In this document: in pieces, positions 9,461 to 17,629 of the stretch
Numbering within the stretch: position 1 is the first letter of the stretch
Layout: every line of letters begins with the position of its first letter
From: Pinguiococcus pyrenoidosus
Lineage: Eukaryota > Sar > Pinguiophyceae > Pinguiochrysidales > Pinguiochrysidaceae
Direction: 5' to 3'
Length of the DNA stretch: 18,737 nucleotides
Assembly: GCA_019677205.1 (NCBI GenBank)
Contig: JAAMXY010000468.1
Span: 1 to 18,737 of the forward strand
Made by a program: the position numbers and the translations under genes
Notes under the pieces: generated by a model
What the model saw: the letters and a program-made list of their open reading frames with translations, nothing else
What the model was told of the DNA's origin: nothing
Database searches by the model: none

Positions 9461-9982
9461 GAGCTCCTACGCATGACGTGACTCTGGCCCGACTTGCTTG
9501 CCAGCTATGCCCAGAGGCTCCTCATGCGGCATGCCGACCTCCCTTCTACTACCCCCCCTCCCAGGAGCCACAGCAGCGGACTTTACTGGGTTTTCACGTT
9601 CTACCGCAAAGGCAAGGTGCTGGGTGGCAGCACGTGGTCTGAAGCGGCGCGCTGTGGCCCTTGACGAGCACTTCCGTCACGGGCGGGTCCGGACTTGCAG
9701 AACGGGATGGGTCCGGGGTTCCGGAGGTCCGGGGTCCGGGAAAATCGGGTATCGTCCACCTCGATCCTGCACGACGTGAATGGGCGTTGGTACTTGGTAC
9801 CAAGCACGGAGCTACCTAGGTACTACCTCGAGTACTGCAGCGGATTCAAAGCGCGTTTCTGCGTGCGCCCGCTTGCCACGCCGGCGGCTGGTTGGCGGCG
9901 CGGAGACGCCACCTTGTGGCGCGGGAGAGGTGCGTCGCAGACGTAACCTTGACACTCCGGCAGCTGAGACCACTTGGCGACC
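9461..9982. other. divergent intergenic region upstream of the phosphoesterase
   Basis: This 522-base stretch between two divergent genes has no convincing ORF. Its right half holds a GGTCCGG-rich patch (about 9684-9740) and then a cluster of GTAC-containing palindromes (9786-9836). It is the likely promoter region for the phosphoesterase gene and perhaps for the 401-codon ORF. Confidence 0.55.
9793..9836. promoter_or_regulatory. cluster of GTAC-centred palindromes
   Basis: CTTGGTACCAAG (9793-9804) is a perfect 12-bp palindrome. Within the next 32 bases come ACCTAGGT (8-bp palindrome) and the inverted pair GTACT / AGTAC around CTCGAG. All lie 150-190 bp upstream of the phosphoesterase ATG. 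A binding site for a dimeric transcription factor is a reasonable inference but has no direct support. Confidence 0.35.
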
Positions 9983-11544
9983 ATGGGGTGTCGCCAGTGG
10001 CTCCAATTCGCCGCTTGGGCCTCGGTGCTGTGGCGCTGCGGCCACTCGCTCTCTCTTCCGCGCGCCGCGCGCGAGCGCGGCAGCTTCCAGTCCGTGTACA
10101 ACGCTCTGCGCAAGGGTCCGACGCGCACCGTGAATGTTCCTGAGGATGTGGAGCTGCGCATCTCGGCCATATCGGATCTACACGTGGACCATCCGGCGAA
10201 TTTCCGGTGGCTCGAGAAGATCATCGCTGCCAAAACCGCGGAGAAAGCTGCGGACACGGTGGGGTAAGGCCACCTTTGGTTCGGTCCCGGTGGTTGAAGT
10301 AGGACACTTACGATGCTTACGGACTTCGCGTAGAAACCGCCGCTACTACGAAGTCGTGTTGGTCGCCGGAGACGTGAGCAGCCGCCTCAGCGTGATGCGG
10401 GACGTGTTTGGCGTGCTCAAGGACGGGTTCGACGCTGTGGTGTTTGCCGCAGGCAATCACGACCTGTGGTGCGTTGGCAAGGAGGACGAGCAGCTGGGCG
10501 TGCAGGACTCGTTCGACAAATTCGGCCGCGTGGTGGACCTCTGCGACGAGCTGGAGGTGGACGTGCGGCCGCTGCGGTTGTTTCATCGCGGCGACTACTA
10601 CCCCGTCGTACCCTTGCAGTCATGGTAACCCTCTGCTGCGCTGCCCGCTTTCTCTTCCGTGCCCTGGTGACAAGATCCTCGGACCTTCAGGTATCACGGC
10701 GACTGGGATCGCGAGCCGGACTTGCCCAACGAAGTGACGGCGCCGCTCTACGCGAATGTGCCGTCCTTCGAGCGGAGATGGTCGGACTTCAGATTCTGCC
10801 GCTGGCCGACAAGCCTTGTGAAGAGGGAGGATCTCGTCCGCCTCGACTCCGGACCGGTCCTCGCGGAAGCGTTTGGCGAGCTGACCATCGGAGCGTGCGG
10901 AGGGCGAGAACTGAGCGACCTTCACGAAGGGCGAAGCCCCAAGCTGTGCTTCTCTCTCTCGCACTTTCTTCCGCGGAAGGTATGCTCCGTTTGTTTTTCC
11001 GTTGTGACGGTTGCGGTCTCTGCTGCTTTGCAGCTGCGGAAGACTATGGTTTAACGACTGGACGCACGACAGGAACTCTGTCCGGAGAAGCGGTTCCTCG
11101 TCGAGCCGCTGCTGGCGAAGGTCGTGGGCTCGGCCGTCCTAGAGAGGCAAGTGCAGGAGCTGCAGCCCGACATCCACGTCTTCGGCCATAGCCATATTCC
11201 GTACGACATTGAGCTCTCCGACGTCCGCTATGTCCAGTGGCCGTTGGGGTATCCGCGGGAGCAGTCCCGGCAGTGCCACCGGACGGCGAAGGCGGGTCCA
11301 CTCTGTCTTTTTGCGACCGACGAAGGTGTTCGGTCCACGCAGGTGGAGTGCCTTCGCATTCGTTTCATCCTACCGGTCGCCTGTGCTAACTGCGACTCCT
11401 GGCTTCCAGACCACCTACTGGGGGGACTACTATGTCAATAACGAGAGGGATTCAAGCGAAACATCCCTGGCGCCTTGGGTCCTCGAGTACGCGTACAGCC
11501 GCCAGCGCCGGCTTGATGACATCGCGAGAGAAGCTGAAAAGTAG
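9983..11544 (+). CDS. calcineurin-like metallophosphoesterase
   Basis: The exons are 9983-10263, 10334-10624, 10691-10979, 11073-11342 and 11410-11544 (421 aa, TAG stop). All junction phases agree. The full ligand set of the calcineurin-like phosphoesterase superfamily is present: D-x-H in SDLHVDH (D65, H67), GD in VAGDVS (D107), GNHD (N135, H136), a His in SLSHFLPR (H282) and GHSH (H326, H328). Such enzymes hydrolyse phosphomonoesters or diesters with a two-metal centre; the substrate here is unknown. The segments SWYHGDWDREPD, LPRKELCPEKRFL and RYVQWPLGYPRE resemble a subfamily I recall from bacteria, plants and algae. ATG 9983 sits in an ACCATGG context. The first ~28 residues are hydrophobic with Arg and could be a targeting sequence, but this is weak. 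Confidence 0.93.
10264..10333 (+). other. phosphoesterase intron 1 (70 nt)
   Basis: The donor is GGTGGG|GTAAGG and the acceptor is TTCGCGTAG|AAACCGC, phase 2 (GG|A, Gly). Splicing links the D-x-H exon to the GD and GNHD exon. The frame would otherwise stop at the TAA inside the donor. Confidence 0.9.
10625..10690 (+). other. phosphoesterase intron 2 (66 nt)
   Basis: The donor is CAGTCATG|GTAACC and the acceptor is ACCTTCAG|GTATCACGG, phase 2 (TG|G, Trp). It restores the SWYHGDWDREPD segment. This is the shortest firmly supported intron in the window. Confidence 0.92.
10980..11072 (+). other. phosphoesterase intron 3 (93 nt)
   Basis: The donor is CGGAAG|GTATGC and the acceptor is GCACGACAG|GAACTC, phase 0, with a TTTAAC branch-like motif about 20 nt before the acceptor. 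It joins LPRK to ELCPEKRFL, a continuous conserved block in the family. Confidence 0.9.
11343..11409 (+). other. phosphoesterase intron 4 (67 nt)
   Basis: The donor is ACGCAG|GTGGAG. The acceptor CTGGCTTCCAG|ACCACC is preceded by a consensus-like TGCTAAC branch motif. It is phase 0 and joins ...STQ to TTYWGDYY. A competing donor at 11326 (GAAG|GTGTTC) would be phase 1 and would not fit the last exon's frame. Confidence 0.8.
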
Positions 11545-12451
11545 CAGACGGCGCGAAAGTCGCATGTGGAGAGCAACGGGTCCTTCTGCGCTACCTTTCC
11601 GCGCGGCTCGGCAGGGGTGGCCGCCCGCCGAAATGCACTTCTATCTGCGTTCCTCGGCGTTGCAGTGGGTTGCGAACATGAGCTAGTTCAGAGGTTTCCA
11701 TGGGCGCGGCCGGTCGGCCGGCGCCTCGAGTGTCGGTCGGAAGTGCTTTTGCAAGCAAGTGGAGAGGATTCCCGTATCGTGCTTCACAGTTGTTCCCTTT
11801 CGCCCCACCGGCGATGGGTGCGCTCAAAGCTGATCGGTGCGTCGTGGGGTGAAAAGGGATGGTGCTGTGCGCTCTTCATGTCTCGTGATAGTCGTCGTAT
11901 GCGTCGCTGAAATTGTTGGTAAGACCTCTCCCTGTGGAAAGATGAAGGCCTGTTGTGTCCTGCAATGGCAACAGCGCGTTGCATGCCAAGAAGAGGGTCG
12001 CTCAAAGATGGAAGTTCTCAGTCTCACGAGTGATCTCCTTTTGCTACTCTCTCCATTGCTGAAGTCGGAACACCGCCGTACAGCTGATGATGCCACTGGT
12101 GCAGGAGCGGTGCAGAGTCCGGAACAGGAAGCAGGGGATGAAAAGCAAAGCGAAGTCGTGCCGCAAAGCTCCCGAAATCCTTCCGACTTCGTTGCAACAG
12201 CGAGCTTGCCGCCATTTGCCCAATCACAGGAACCTTAGATCCTGGTGCTCGTGCTGTTGTCCAATGATCACATCCCATCGTGAACGACACGTGCAGCCAT
12301 TGGTGATACGTCCGCCTCCTTCACCCTTCATTGGTCCATCGTGATTGTTGACCTTGCAGATGCCGAAGATGCGGGAGGGTACGTGGTCAGCTGTCCGCCC
12401 AGCTGAATCCTTCTTCGCCGGCCTTCTTTCGCCGGCGTGGAGTGCTGCAGG
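11545..12451. other. gap with no convincing gene
   Basis: These 907 bases between two plus-strand genes would hold the phosphoesterase 3' UTR and the promoter of the 4Fe-4S gene. The best ORF is the frame ending with TAG at 12236-12238 (ATG codons at 11942 and 12008, 75-98 codons). It has a Leu-rich start (VLSLTSDLLLLLSPLL) and a polar tail, but no family match and no partner exon I could justify. A short direct repeat of TTCTT(T)CGCCGGC lies at 12411-12436, just before the next start codon. Confidence 0.5.
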
Positions 12452-13528
12452 ATGCGGGCGGGCTTGGCACTCCTCTTGGCGATCGCCCTCAGCGGCCTGG
12501 CTGGTGTGGCCTCTTGGAGCGTTCCGCGACGAGCGGCGTCCTTGGCTTGTGGACCGGGTCGGCTGTTCTCTCGGCCCAAGGAGAAGGAGGACGAGGAGGA
12601 GAGCTTCCTGGGCGGCATTTTTGACGATGATGACGAGGGAGCGCTGGCGGGACTAGACCTGTCAGAGCTAGCCTTAGGGGACGAGAAGGAGCTGAGCGCG
12701 GAGGCCAAAGCGCTCACGGGGATGGAGGAGCTGGAGGAGGTCTCCAAGGACGAGAGCTTCCTCCAGAAGTACAACGCCATGAAGGAGCGGGGTCTCAGCG
12801 ACGTCCAGATTGAGGCCTACTTGGGGAAGAATGCGGTGCAAGCGCTGCTCCAGGAGCAGGAGCTGGCCCGCGTGGTGGAGGAAGAGGACGGCCTCCTGTC
12901 CGCGCTGAGCCCGGGAGGGGAAGCCTTCCAGCAGACCGCCAGCAACGAGGACCTGCTGAGGCAGGAGCTGCTTGGCAAGGTGCCATCGCACCAGCTGGTC
13001 GAGACGGACGATGTGACGGGCGAGCCGCTGCTCGCCCGGTTCGTGTACGTGGACGAGTACACTTGCATCGGCTGCACCCACTGCGCTTCCCACGCGCCGC
13101 AGACCTTCTTCATGGAAGACGACTTCGGGCGGGCGCGGGTGTTCCAGCAGGGAGGCGATGCCACAGACACGGTCGCGACCGCCGTGTCGCTGTGCCCTGT
13201 CAACTGCATCCACTACGTCAGCTGGGGCGAACTGAAGCGCCTGGAGGTCGAGAGGGAAGGCTTCACGGATCTCAACTTCAAAGCGCGCTTGGTGGGAAGT
13301 TCCGACCCCGGAACGGGCCTGCAGGACATCAGCACGAATCGGTCTGCGCGGTGCGAGAACTGCCCCACGCGAGGCTGCTACAATTGCCCAATGTACGGCG
13401 TTGGCTACAACCCGCAGTACATCGCGAAGCGAAAGGAAATCGCGAAGCGGAAGGCAGACAAGAAGCTTGCGGCGCTGCGGGAGCTCACGGGCGACGAAGC
13501 TATGGGCGAATCGAGCACAGAGCTGTAG
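12452..13528 (+). CDS. plastid-type 4Fe-4S ferredoxin-like protein with extra Cys motif
   Basis: A single exon encodes 358 aa. The true start is ATG 12452; the open frame extends back to a GTG only. Residues 1-21 form a signal peptide (MRAGLALLLAIALSGLAGVAS), followed by Trp22 and a basic stretch to about residue 43. This fits a bipartite ER-plus-plastid presequence with an aromatic +1 residue. An acidic/helical region (about 45-165) includes GLSDVQIEAYLGKNAVQALL. The ferredoxin module has C205, C208 and C211 in CIGCTHC, then DDFGRARV, then C248 and C252 in CPVNCIHYVSW. This arrangement matches plant and algal DnaJ-associated ferredoxin-like proteins, but no J domain is present here. A second motif, CENCPTRGCYNCPMYG (C301, C304, C309, C312), could bind another metal. 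Electron transfer in the plastid is inferred. It converges on the SEC14-FYVE gene. Confidence 0.9.
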   Translation: MRAGLALLLAIALSGLAGVASWSVPRRAASLACGPGRLFSRPKEKEDEEESFLGGIFDDDDEGALAGLDLSELALGDEKELSAEAKALTGMEELEEVSKDESFLQKYNAMKERGLSDVQIEAYLGKNAVQALLQEQELARVVEEEDGLLSALSPGGEAFQQTASNEDLLRQELLGKVPSHQLVETDDVTGEPLLARFVYVDEYTCIGCTHCASHAPQTFFMEDDFGRARVFQQGGDATDTVATAVSLCPVNCIHYVSWGELKRLEVEREGFTDLNFKARLVGSSDPGTGLQDISTNRSARCENCPTRGCYNCPMYGVGYNPQYIAKRKEIAKRKADKKLAALRELTGDEAMGESSTEL

Positions 13529-13770
13529 GCTACGCATCACCATGGGGAGCTGCGACACACGGGAGCTGTAAAAAGAATGAAACGGGCTGTGTAATAAGTT
13601 GGTGATGAGCTCCTCATCCTAAGAGTCTTTTGCTGATGCGTGCGGACATTTCTGACAGGCATATCTCCTTTTGCACGGCACACAACTTGGCGATGGGTCC
13701 GCGTCTCTCCCGACGGAGCACCGGGAAGATCGGTGCGCCGGCACGCCGGTGCGTTACCTAGATTTCTACA

Positions 13771-16473
13771 CTAGTGATCGGTGGGTTTCTGTACCACACC
13801 ATACACCACGACGCCGGCGTACTTGACGCCGACGCGGACCAGTGCTGCCGCCACGGTCCCCGTCAACACAAAGGAGGGGAAGAACAGGAAGAGGATGGTC
13901 ACACCCGTCGCGACCCTGGCATTCTGACTCAAGCCCACCGCGTTCGCGTTGTCGATGAACGCCGCTACGCAGTCGTTGACGAAGGCCTTCGTCGCAGCTC
14001 CCACAATCTCGAACGGGCTGGCTTCCTGGTTCACTCCAACCAGCCTGCAGACGTTGCTGCGTACCCAGTCATACCAAGACCTCGACTTCCTCCTGTCCAC
14101 AGCGCTCTTGCGCCTGCTACCGCTCGTGGGACTCACATAGTGCGGCTCGCCGGGCGACATCCGCCGACCCTCCGGGCCATCGCTCCAATAGCTGGAATCC
14201 AGGGCGTTGAGCACTGCCACCGCCTGCTTGCTCTCTGCCGTCATTTCATTGGCTGTCGCCGTATCGATGTTCTGTGCCGGGCAGCACAAGGGCGACGGCG
14301 TCGTAGCTGGTTTGGGAAGCGGTTCCTCTCCGATGGGCGACGCCGGCGCAGACCGCGCCCTCGAATGGATTGCGGCAGACAGCGACATGCGAGGGTTCTC
14401 CGTGTCTCGGTCTTGCTTCTGCTGGTTGACAAGGGCGGCCTCGCTCGCCTGCACGTTCTGGAGTCGCCGCTCGGACGGATACTTGCAGGACTTCGTCCAG
14501 TCGGCCCAGATGGCCTCGACTGCTTCCGGCCCTTTCTCACGGCGCACCATCTCCAACTCGCTCATGTGCACAGCGAGCGCTTTCCGGTAGCACTTGACGC
14601 AGATTCGTACCCTCTTCTGGCGTGGCTGCGCCCGTAGCCGCCTCTTCACCGGTCCGGCAGCTTCTGCTTCCGCGTGGCCGCACCTCTCGTCCCTCACCGT
14701 CGCAGTCTCGCTGTCGGAAGCGCTGTATGCCGCCGGAGGAGTGGCGCTCCGTGTCTTCCCTTGGTCGGCCTCCTCTTCGTCCTCTAAATTCATACTGTCG
14801 CGATCCTCTACGCTTTCCAACCTCCGAATCTTCGCGAGAGCCTCCTCGTGCGCCGCGGTCCGATCTTCCTCGCTCGGCGTCTGATTCACTCGAGCACGGA
14901 AAGGACTGCACTTGCCGCAGACCACCTCACCGCAGATGCGGCAGTGATGTCGCCGGTAGACTCGCGTGAAGCGTCTTCTGCACAGGCTGCAGTTCGTGCG
15001 CAGCTCGTTGCTGACCCAATCCTGGCTGAGCTGCCACTCCACCACCGTCAGAGCTCGGCGGAGCATCTTGTCCACCTCCTCGGCCGTGGATCCCCAGTCC
15101 AGGTCGGGCGCCGCGGGCTTTGCCGGTGGCGGCGACAGCACGTGAAGTCGTCGACGGGAGGTGGACCGTGAAGCAGTGATCGTCTTCTCCTCGCTTGGCT
15201 CGTCGCTTGGCAAGGGCTTGCCGGTGTCATCGGCGTCCGGCGCCGAGGAGCGCTCTCCGGCCCTCCCGTCGGTCGACGTTCTGTCAAGTCCATCGCCGAA
15301 CAGGAGGGCGTCGGCGTCGAGGTCCCCCATCGCAGTCAAGTCCGGCTCCGCGGGGTCGCCCTCCAGCGGCACGGGCCGACGGTCGTCCTCCTTGAGCTCG
15401 TCGGAGGTGCGCGGAGCGGCCGGGGCAGCCTCGACGGGCAGCGTGAGCGCCGGGACGTTCCCTAGGGAGCCCGCCCCCCCCGGACTCCATCCCTGCGGCG
15501 TCTGGCAGCGCTGCTCATCGTAGGACGTCGTGTTGGAGCTCCCGCCCAGGAAGACCGGCACCATCTCCTCGTCCACCTTGTTCAGCACCTCGGGCAAGTA
15601 CCTGGCGCCGACGATGCCGATCTTCTCCTGCGTCGCCTTGGCGATCACGGGCTTCACCGCGCGCCAGACCATGTTGAACACCATGGGCGTGTTGATCATC
15701 ACACAGCCGTGCATCAGCTCCGGGTAGTAGTTGGACGTGGTGGTGATGATCTGCCCGATGAGGTCTCTGGCGCGCTTGTTGGTGAGGGCGTCCAGGCGGA
15801 AGCCTGCAAAGTCGCGGACGATGAACATGCGGACCATGGAGCCCCAGCCCTCCTCGAGGGCCTCTCCGCTCGCCGCGCGCTTCTCGTCGAGCTCCTCGGA
15901 CCAGCGTGCGAGGAGCAGCGCTTTCATCTCCATGACATAGAAGTGGAAGCGCAGGATGTCCTCGGGCTCAAAGCTGCTGAGCGCCTCCTCCGGATTGAAG
16001 CCGAAGTTCTCCACGCTCACGGGCAGGCCCTTCTTGTCCAGACAGTCCTTGGAGGGCAGCATGACCGGAAAGATGCTGCGCATGCCCTCTCCGCAGGGCG
16101 CCTGCCACGGGCTGCTGAGGCCGCGCGCCATGATATCGCTGCGAATGTCGTCGATGCCTGCCTCCCGCCGCCACTTCAGCATATCTCGAATCTTGTCCAC
16201 GGCGACGTCGACCTGCATCTGGTGGCCGCGCAGGAAGCGCAAGAACCGCCGATCTCCCACAACTTCGGGAAACTGCGGACTGCCCAGGATCTCCGAAGCC
16301 AGCTGAGCCCGCACCTCCGCCAGCGCCGCCTGCTCTTCCCTGCTCCACTTCGAAGGCAGAGTCATCCTGGCGCGCCGCACGAGGCGCCCGAAGCGCGGCG
16401 TCGGAGAGCCGGCGCGGAGACGCGGGGCGCGCGCGGGAGTGCCGAGCCCGAAGGCGTTGAGTTGTGCGGCCAT
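13771..16473 (-). CDS. SEC14 (CRAL-TRIO) and FYVE zinc-finger protein with hydrophobic C-terminus
   Basis: An uninterrupted minus-strand frame encodes 900 aa, from ATG 16473 to a stop at 13771. Residues about 62-107 are a CRAL-TRIO N-terminal helical region (RFLRFLRGHQMQVDVAVDKI). Residues about 115-312 are the SEC14 lipid-binding domain, with YYPELMHGCVMINTPMVFNMVW and ending in LGG. An acidic/Pro/Ser-rich linker follows. Residues 495-522 are the first half of a FYVE finger (C495, C498, RRHHCRICG, C519, C522); the last Cys pair is C625 and C628. FYVE fingers bind PtdIns3P on endosomes, and SEC14 domains exchange phosphoinositides and other lipids. Residues about 853-894 are strongly hydrophobic and could anchor or insert in membrane. 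A role in endosomal phosphoinositide handling is inferred. Unlike its neighbours it shows no obvious introns. Confidence 0.92.
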   Translation of the reverse strand: MAAQLNAFGLGTPARAPRLRAGSPTPRFGRLVRRARMTLPSKWSREEQAALAEVRAQLASEILGSPQFPEVVGDRRFLRFLRGHQMQVDVAVDKIRDMLKWRREAGIDDIRSDIMARGLSSPWQAPCGEGMRSIFPVMLPSKDCLDKKGLPVSVENFGFNPEEALSSFEPEDILRFHFYVMEMKALLLARWSEELDEKRAASGEALEEGWGSMVRMFIVRDFAGFRLDALTNKRARDLIGQIITTTSNYYPELMHGCVMINTPMVFNMVWRAVKPVIAKATQEKIGIVGARYLPEVLNKVDEEMVPVFLGGSSNTTSYDEQRCQTPQGWSPGGAGSLGNVPALTLPVEAAPAAPRTSDELKEDDRRPVPLEGDPAEPDLTAMGDLDADALLFGDGLDRTSTDGRAGERSSAPDADDTGKPLPSDEPSEEKTITASRSTSRRRLHVLSPPPAKPAAPDLDWGSTAEEVDKMLRRALTVVEWQLSQDWVSNELRTNCSLCRRRFTRVYRRHHCRICGEVVCGKCSPFRARVNQTPSEEDRTAAHEEALAKIRRLESVEDRDSMNLEDEEEADQGKTRSATPPAAYSASDSETATVRDERCGHAEAEAAGPVKRRLRAQPRQKRVRICVKCYRKALAVHMSELEMVRREKGPEAVEAIWADWTKSCKYPSERRLQNVQASEAALVNQQKQDRDTENPRMSLSAAIHSRARSAPASPIGEEPLPKPATTPSPLCCPAQNIDTATANEMTAESKQAVAVLNALDSSYWSDGPEGRRMSPGEPHYVSPTSGSRRKSAVDRRKSRSWYDWVRSNVCRLVGVNQEASPFEIVGAATKAFVNDCVAAFIDNANAVGLSQNARVATGVTILFLFFPSFVLTGTVAAALVRVGVKYAGVVVYGVVQKPTDH

Positions 16474-17629
16474 ACACGGGGCAGGCCGAAAGAGATACGG
16501 AGTCTTGATTGGACGGACGAAGGAAGGATGGCCAATGGAAGGAGAGATACTTCGTGGCTACCTTGACGTTGCTTTAGGATTGGAGCGGATCCGCGCCCAG
16601 TGGTACTCCGAAGGAGTACATAATCCGATGGGATGGATTCTTTTTGCCGTTGTTGCGTCAACGGCGGTGCACTCGGAGAGTCCTGTCGGCGAAGGTGGAG
16701 ATACTGTAGATGTTCGCAGACCGACGCCTCGAATCTGGGATCGGCCTGTTTCGGATTTTTGATTTCTCATTTCTGATCTCAAGCTTTTCGAGATGGAGAG
16801 AGGCACAAAGATTTGTCATATCGCAAACTGTAGCTAGAGTGCTGCCTTTGCCGAGCGAAGTAGTAGCGGGCGGTGGCTGACGAAGAGCGAAGTTTCGTGG
16901 TTGGCGCCGCTCGCTCAAGCAAGCTATCTAGGCAGTTACGCGGCGCGCGGGCGGGGGGGGGCAGCAAACACTGGTGGAGCAGATGTCATTGTTTGCAGCT
17001 TTCTCTTCGTTGCGCGGGTTGAGAGCCTTCGGAACGATGAATGATGAGGAGACGAGGAAATCAAAATAAGGAAAATGCGACGCCACCAACGAGACTTCTT
17101 CTCTGTCCGCTTCCGCGCTGCCATTCACGAAATTTTCGCGTGCTTTGATTGGACATAGGACTACCAATGGGTGGAGCAGACACGTATGACCGATTTCCAA
17201 AAGTTTTGGGATGGCATGATGTACCAACAATAAAATACCACAAGAATTTGAATCTTCATTTCATTGTCCCTAAAATTGGGCTCCACAATCGGAGAAAATG
17301 TCAAGAAGGAGTACGTCGGTACCTCAGCTGTGAACATCCCGGTCAATCAATATCTTACAGCATCTAAAACTGCGACTCCTCTCCGGCGACAACGCAGGTT
17401 CCAATTGCATCTCACCGTCGACACCCCTTATCCTCATATGTTTTAGAATCCTCAAGACGCTGTGGCAGCATGCAGGTGCAAGCAAGGTGTCAACGCCAAA
17501 GATACGCAGGGGCTGATCGCTTTTGGCGAGCAGCTTATGCCACTCGGGTGGTCCAACAGTGTCTTTATGTCCTGCTGCCTCCTCGGTCTCGGTTCGAGCA
17601 CTGCGTTTGAGAGAAGCTGTGAAGCAACC
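16474..17629. other. divergent intergenic region
   Basis: About 1.16 kb lies between the divergent SEC14-FYVE and NDK-like genes. It holds only short ORFs in all frames. Visible landmarks are a perfect hairpin at 16603-16619, a run of nine G residues at 16953-16961 and A/T-richer sequence from about 16740 to 17460. It is the likely promoter region of both genes. No exon upstream of the NDK-like ATG could be supported. Confidence 0.5.
16603..16619. repeat. short perfect hairpin GTACTCC-GAA-GGAGTAC
   Basis: Seven-base perfect arms flank a 3-base loop, 130 bp upstream of the SEC14-FYVE start codon. Such an element could be a palindromic protein-binding site in the promoter or 5' UTR. No terminator role is expected in a nuclear genome. 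Confidence 0.4.

Noticed and set aside
10134-10628. reading the phosphoesterase exon 2 frame as an independent 164-codon gene
   Set aside because: Its first third is an out-of-frame reading of exon 1 plus the intron. The motifs become continuous only when the 70-nt intron is removed.
11837-12238. plus-strand 133-codon ORF
   Set aside because: The reported beginning is not an ATG. From its first ATG it is under 100 codons, with a polar tail, no domain and no splice partner. It was kept only as a remark in the gap entry.
12674-13558. 294-codon minus-strand ORF
   Set aside because: It is the shadow of the 4Fe-4S gene, whose Cys motifs and presequence are clear in the plus frame.
17585-17605. 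GGTTCGAGCAC, reminiscent of a tRNA T-loop
   Set aside because: No matching T-stem, anticodon arm or acceptor stem could be folded around it.
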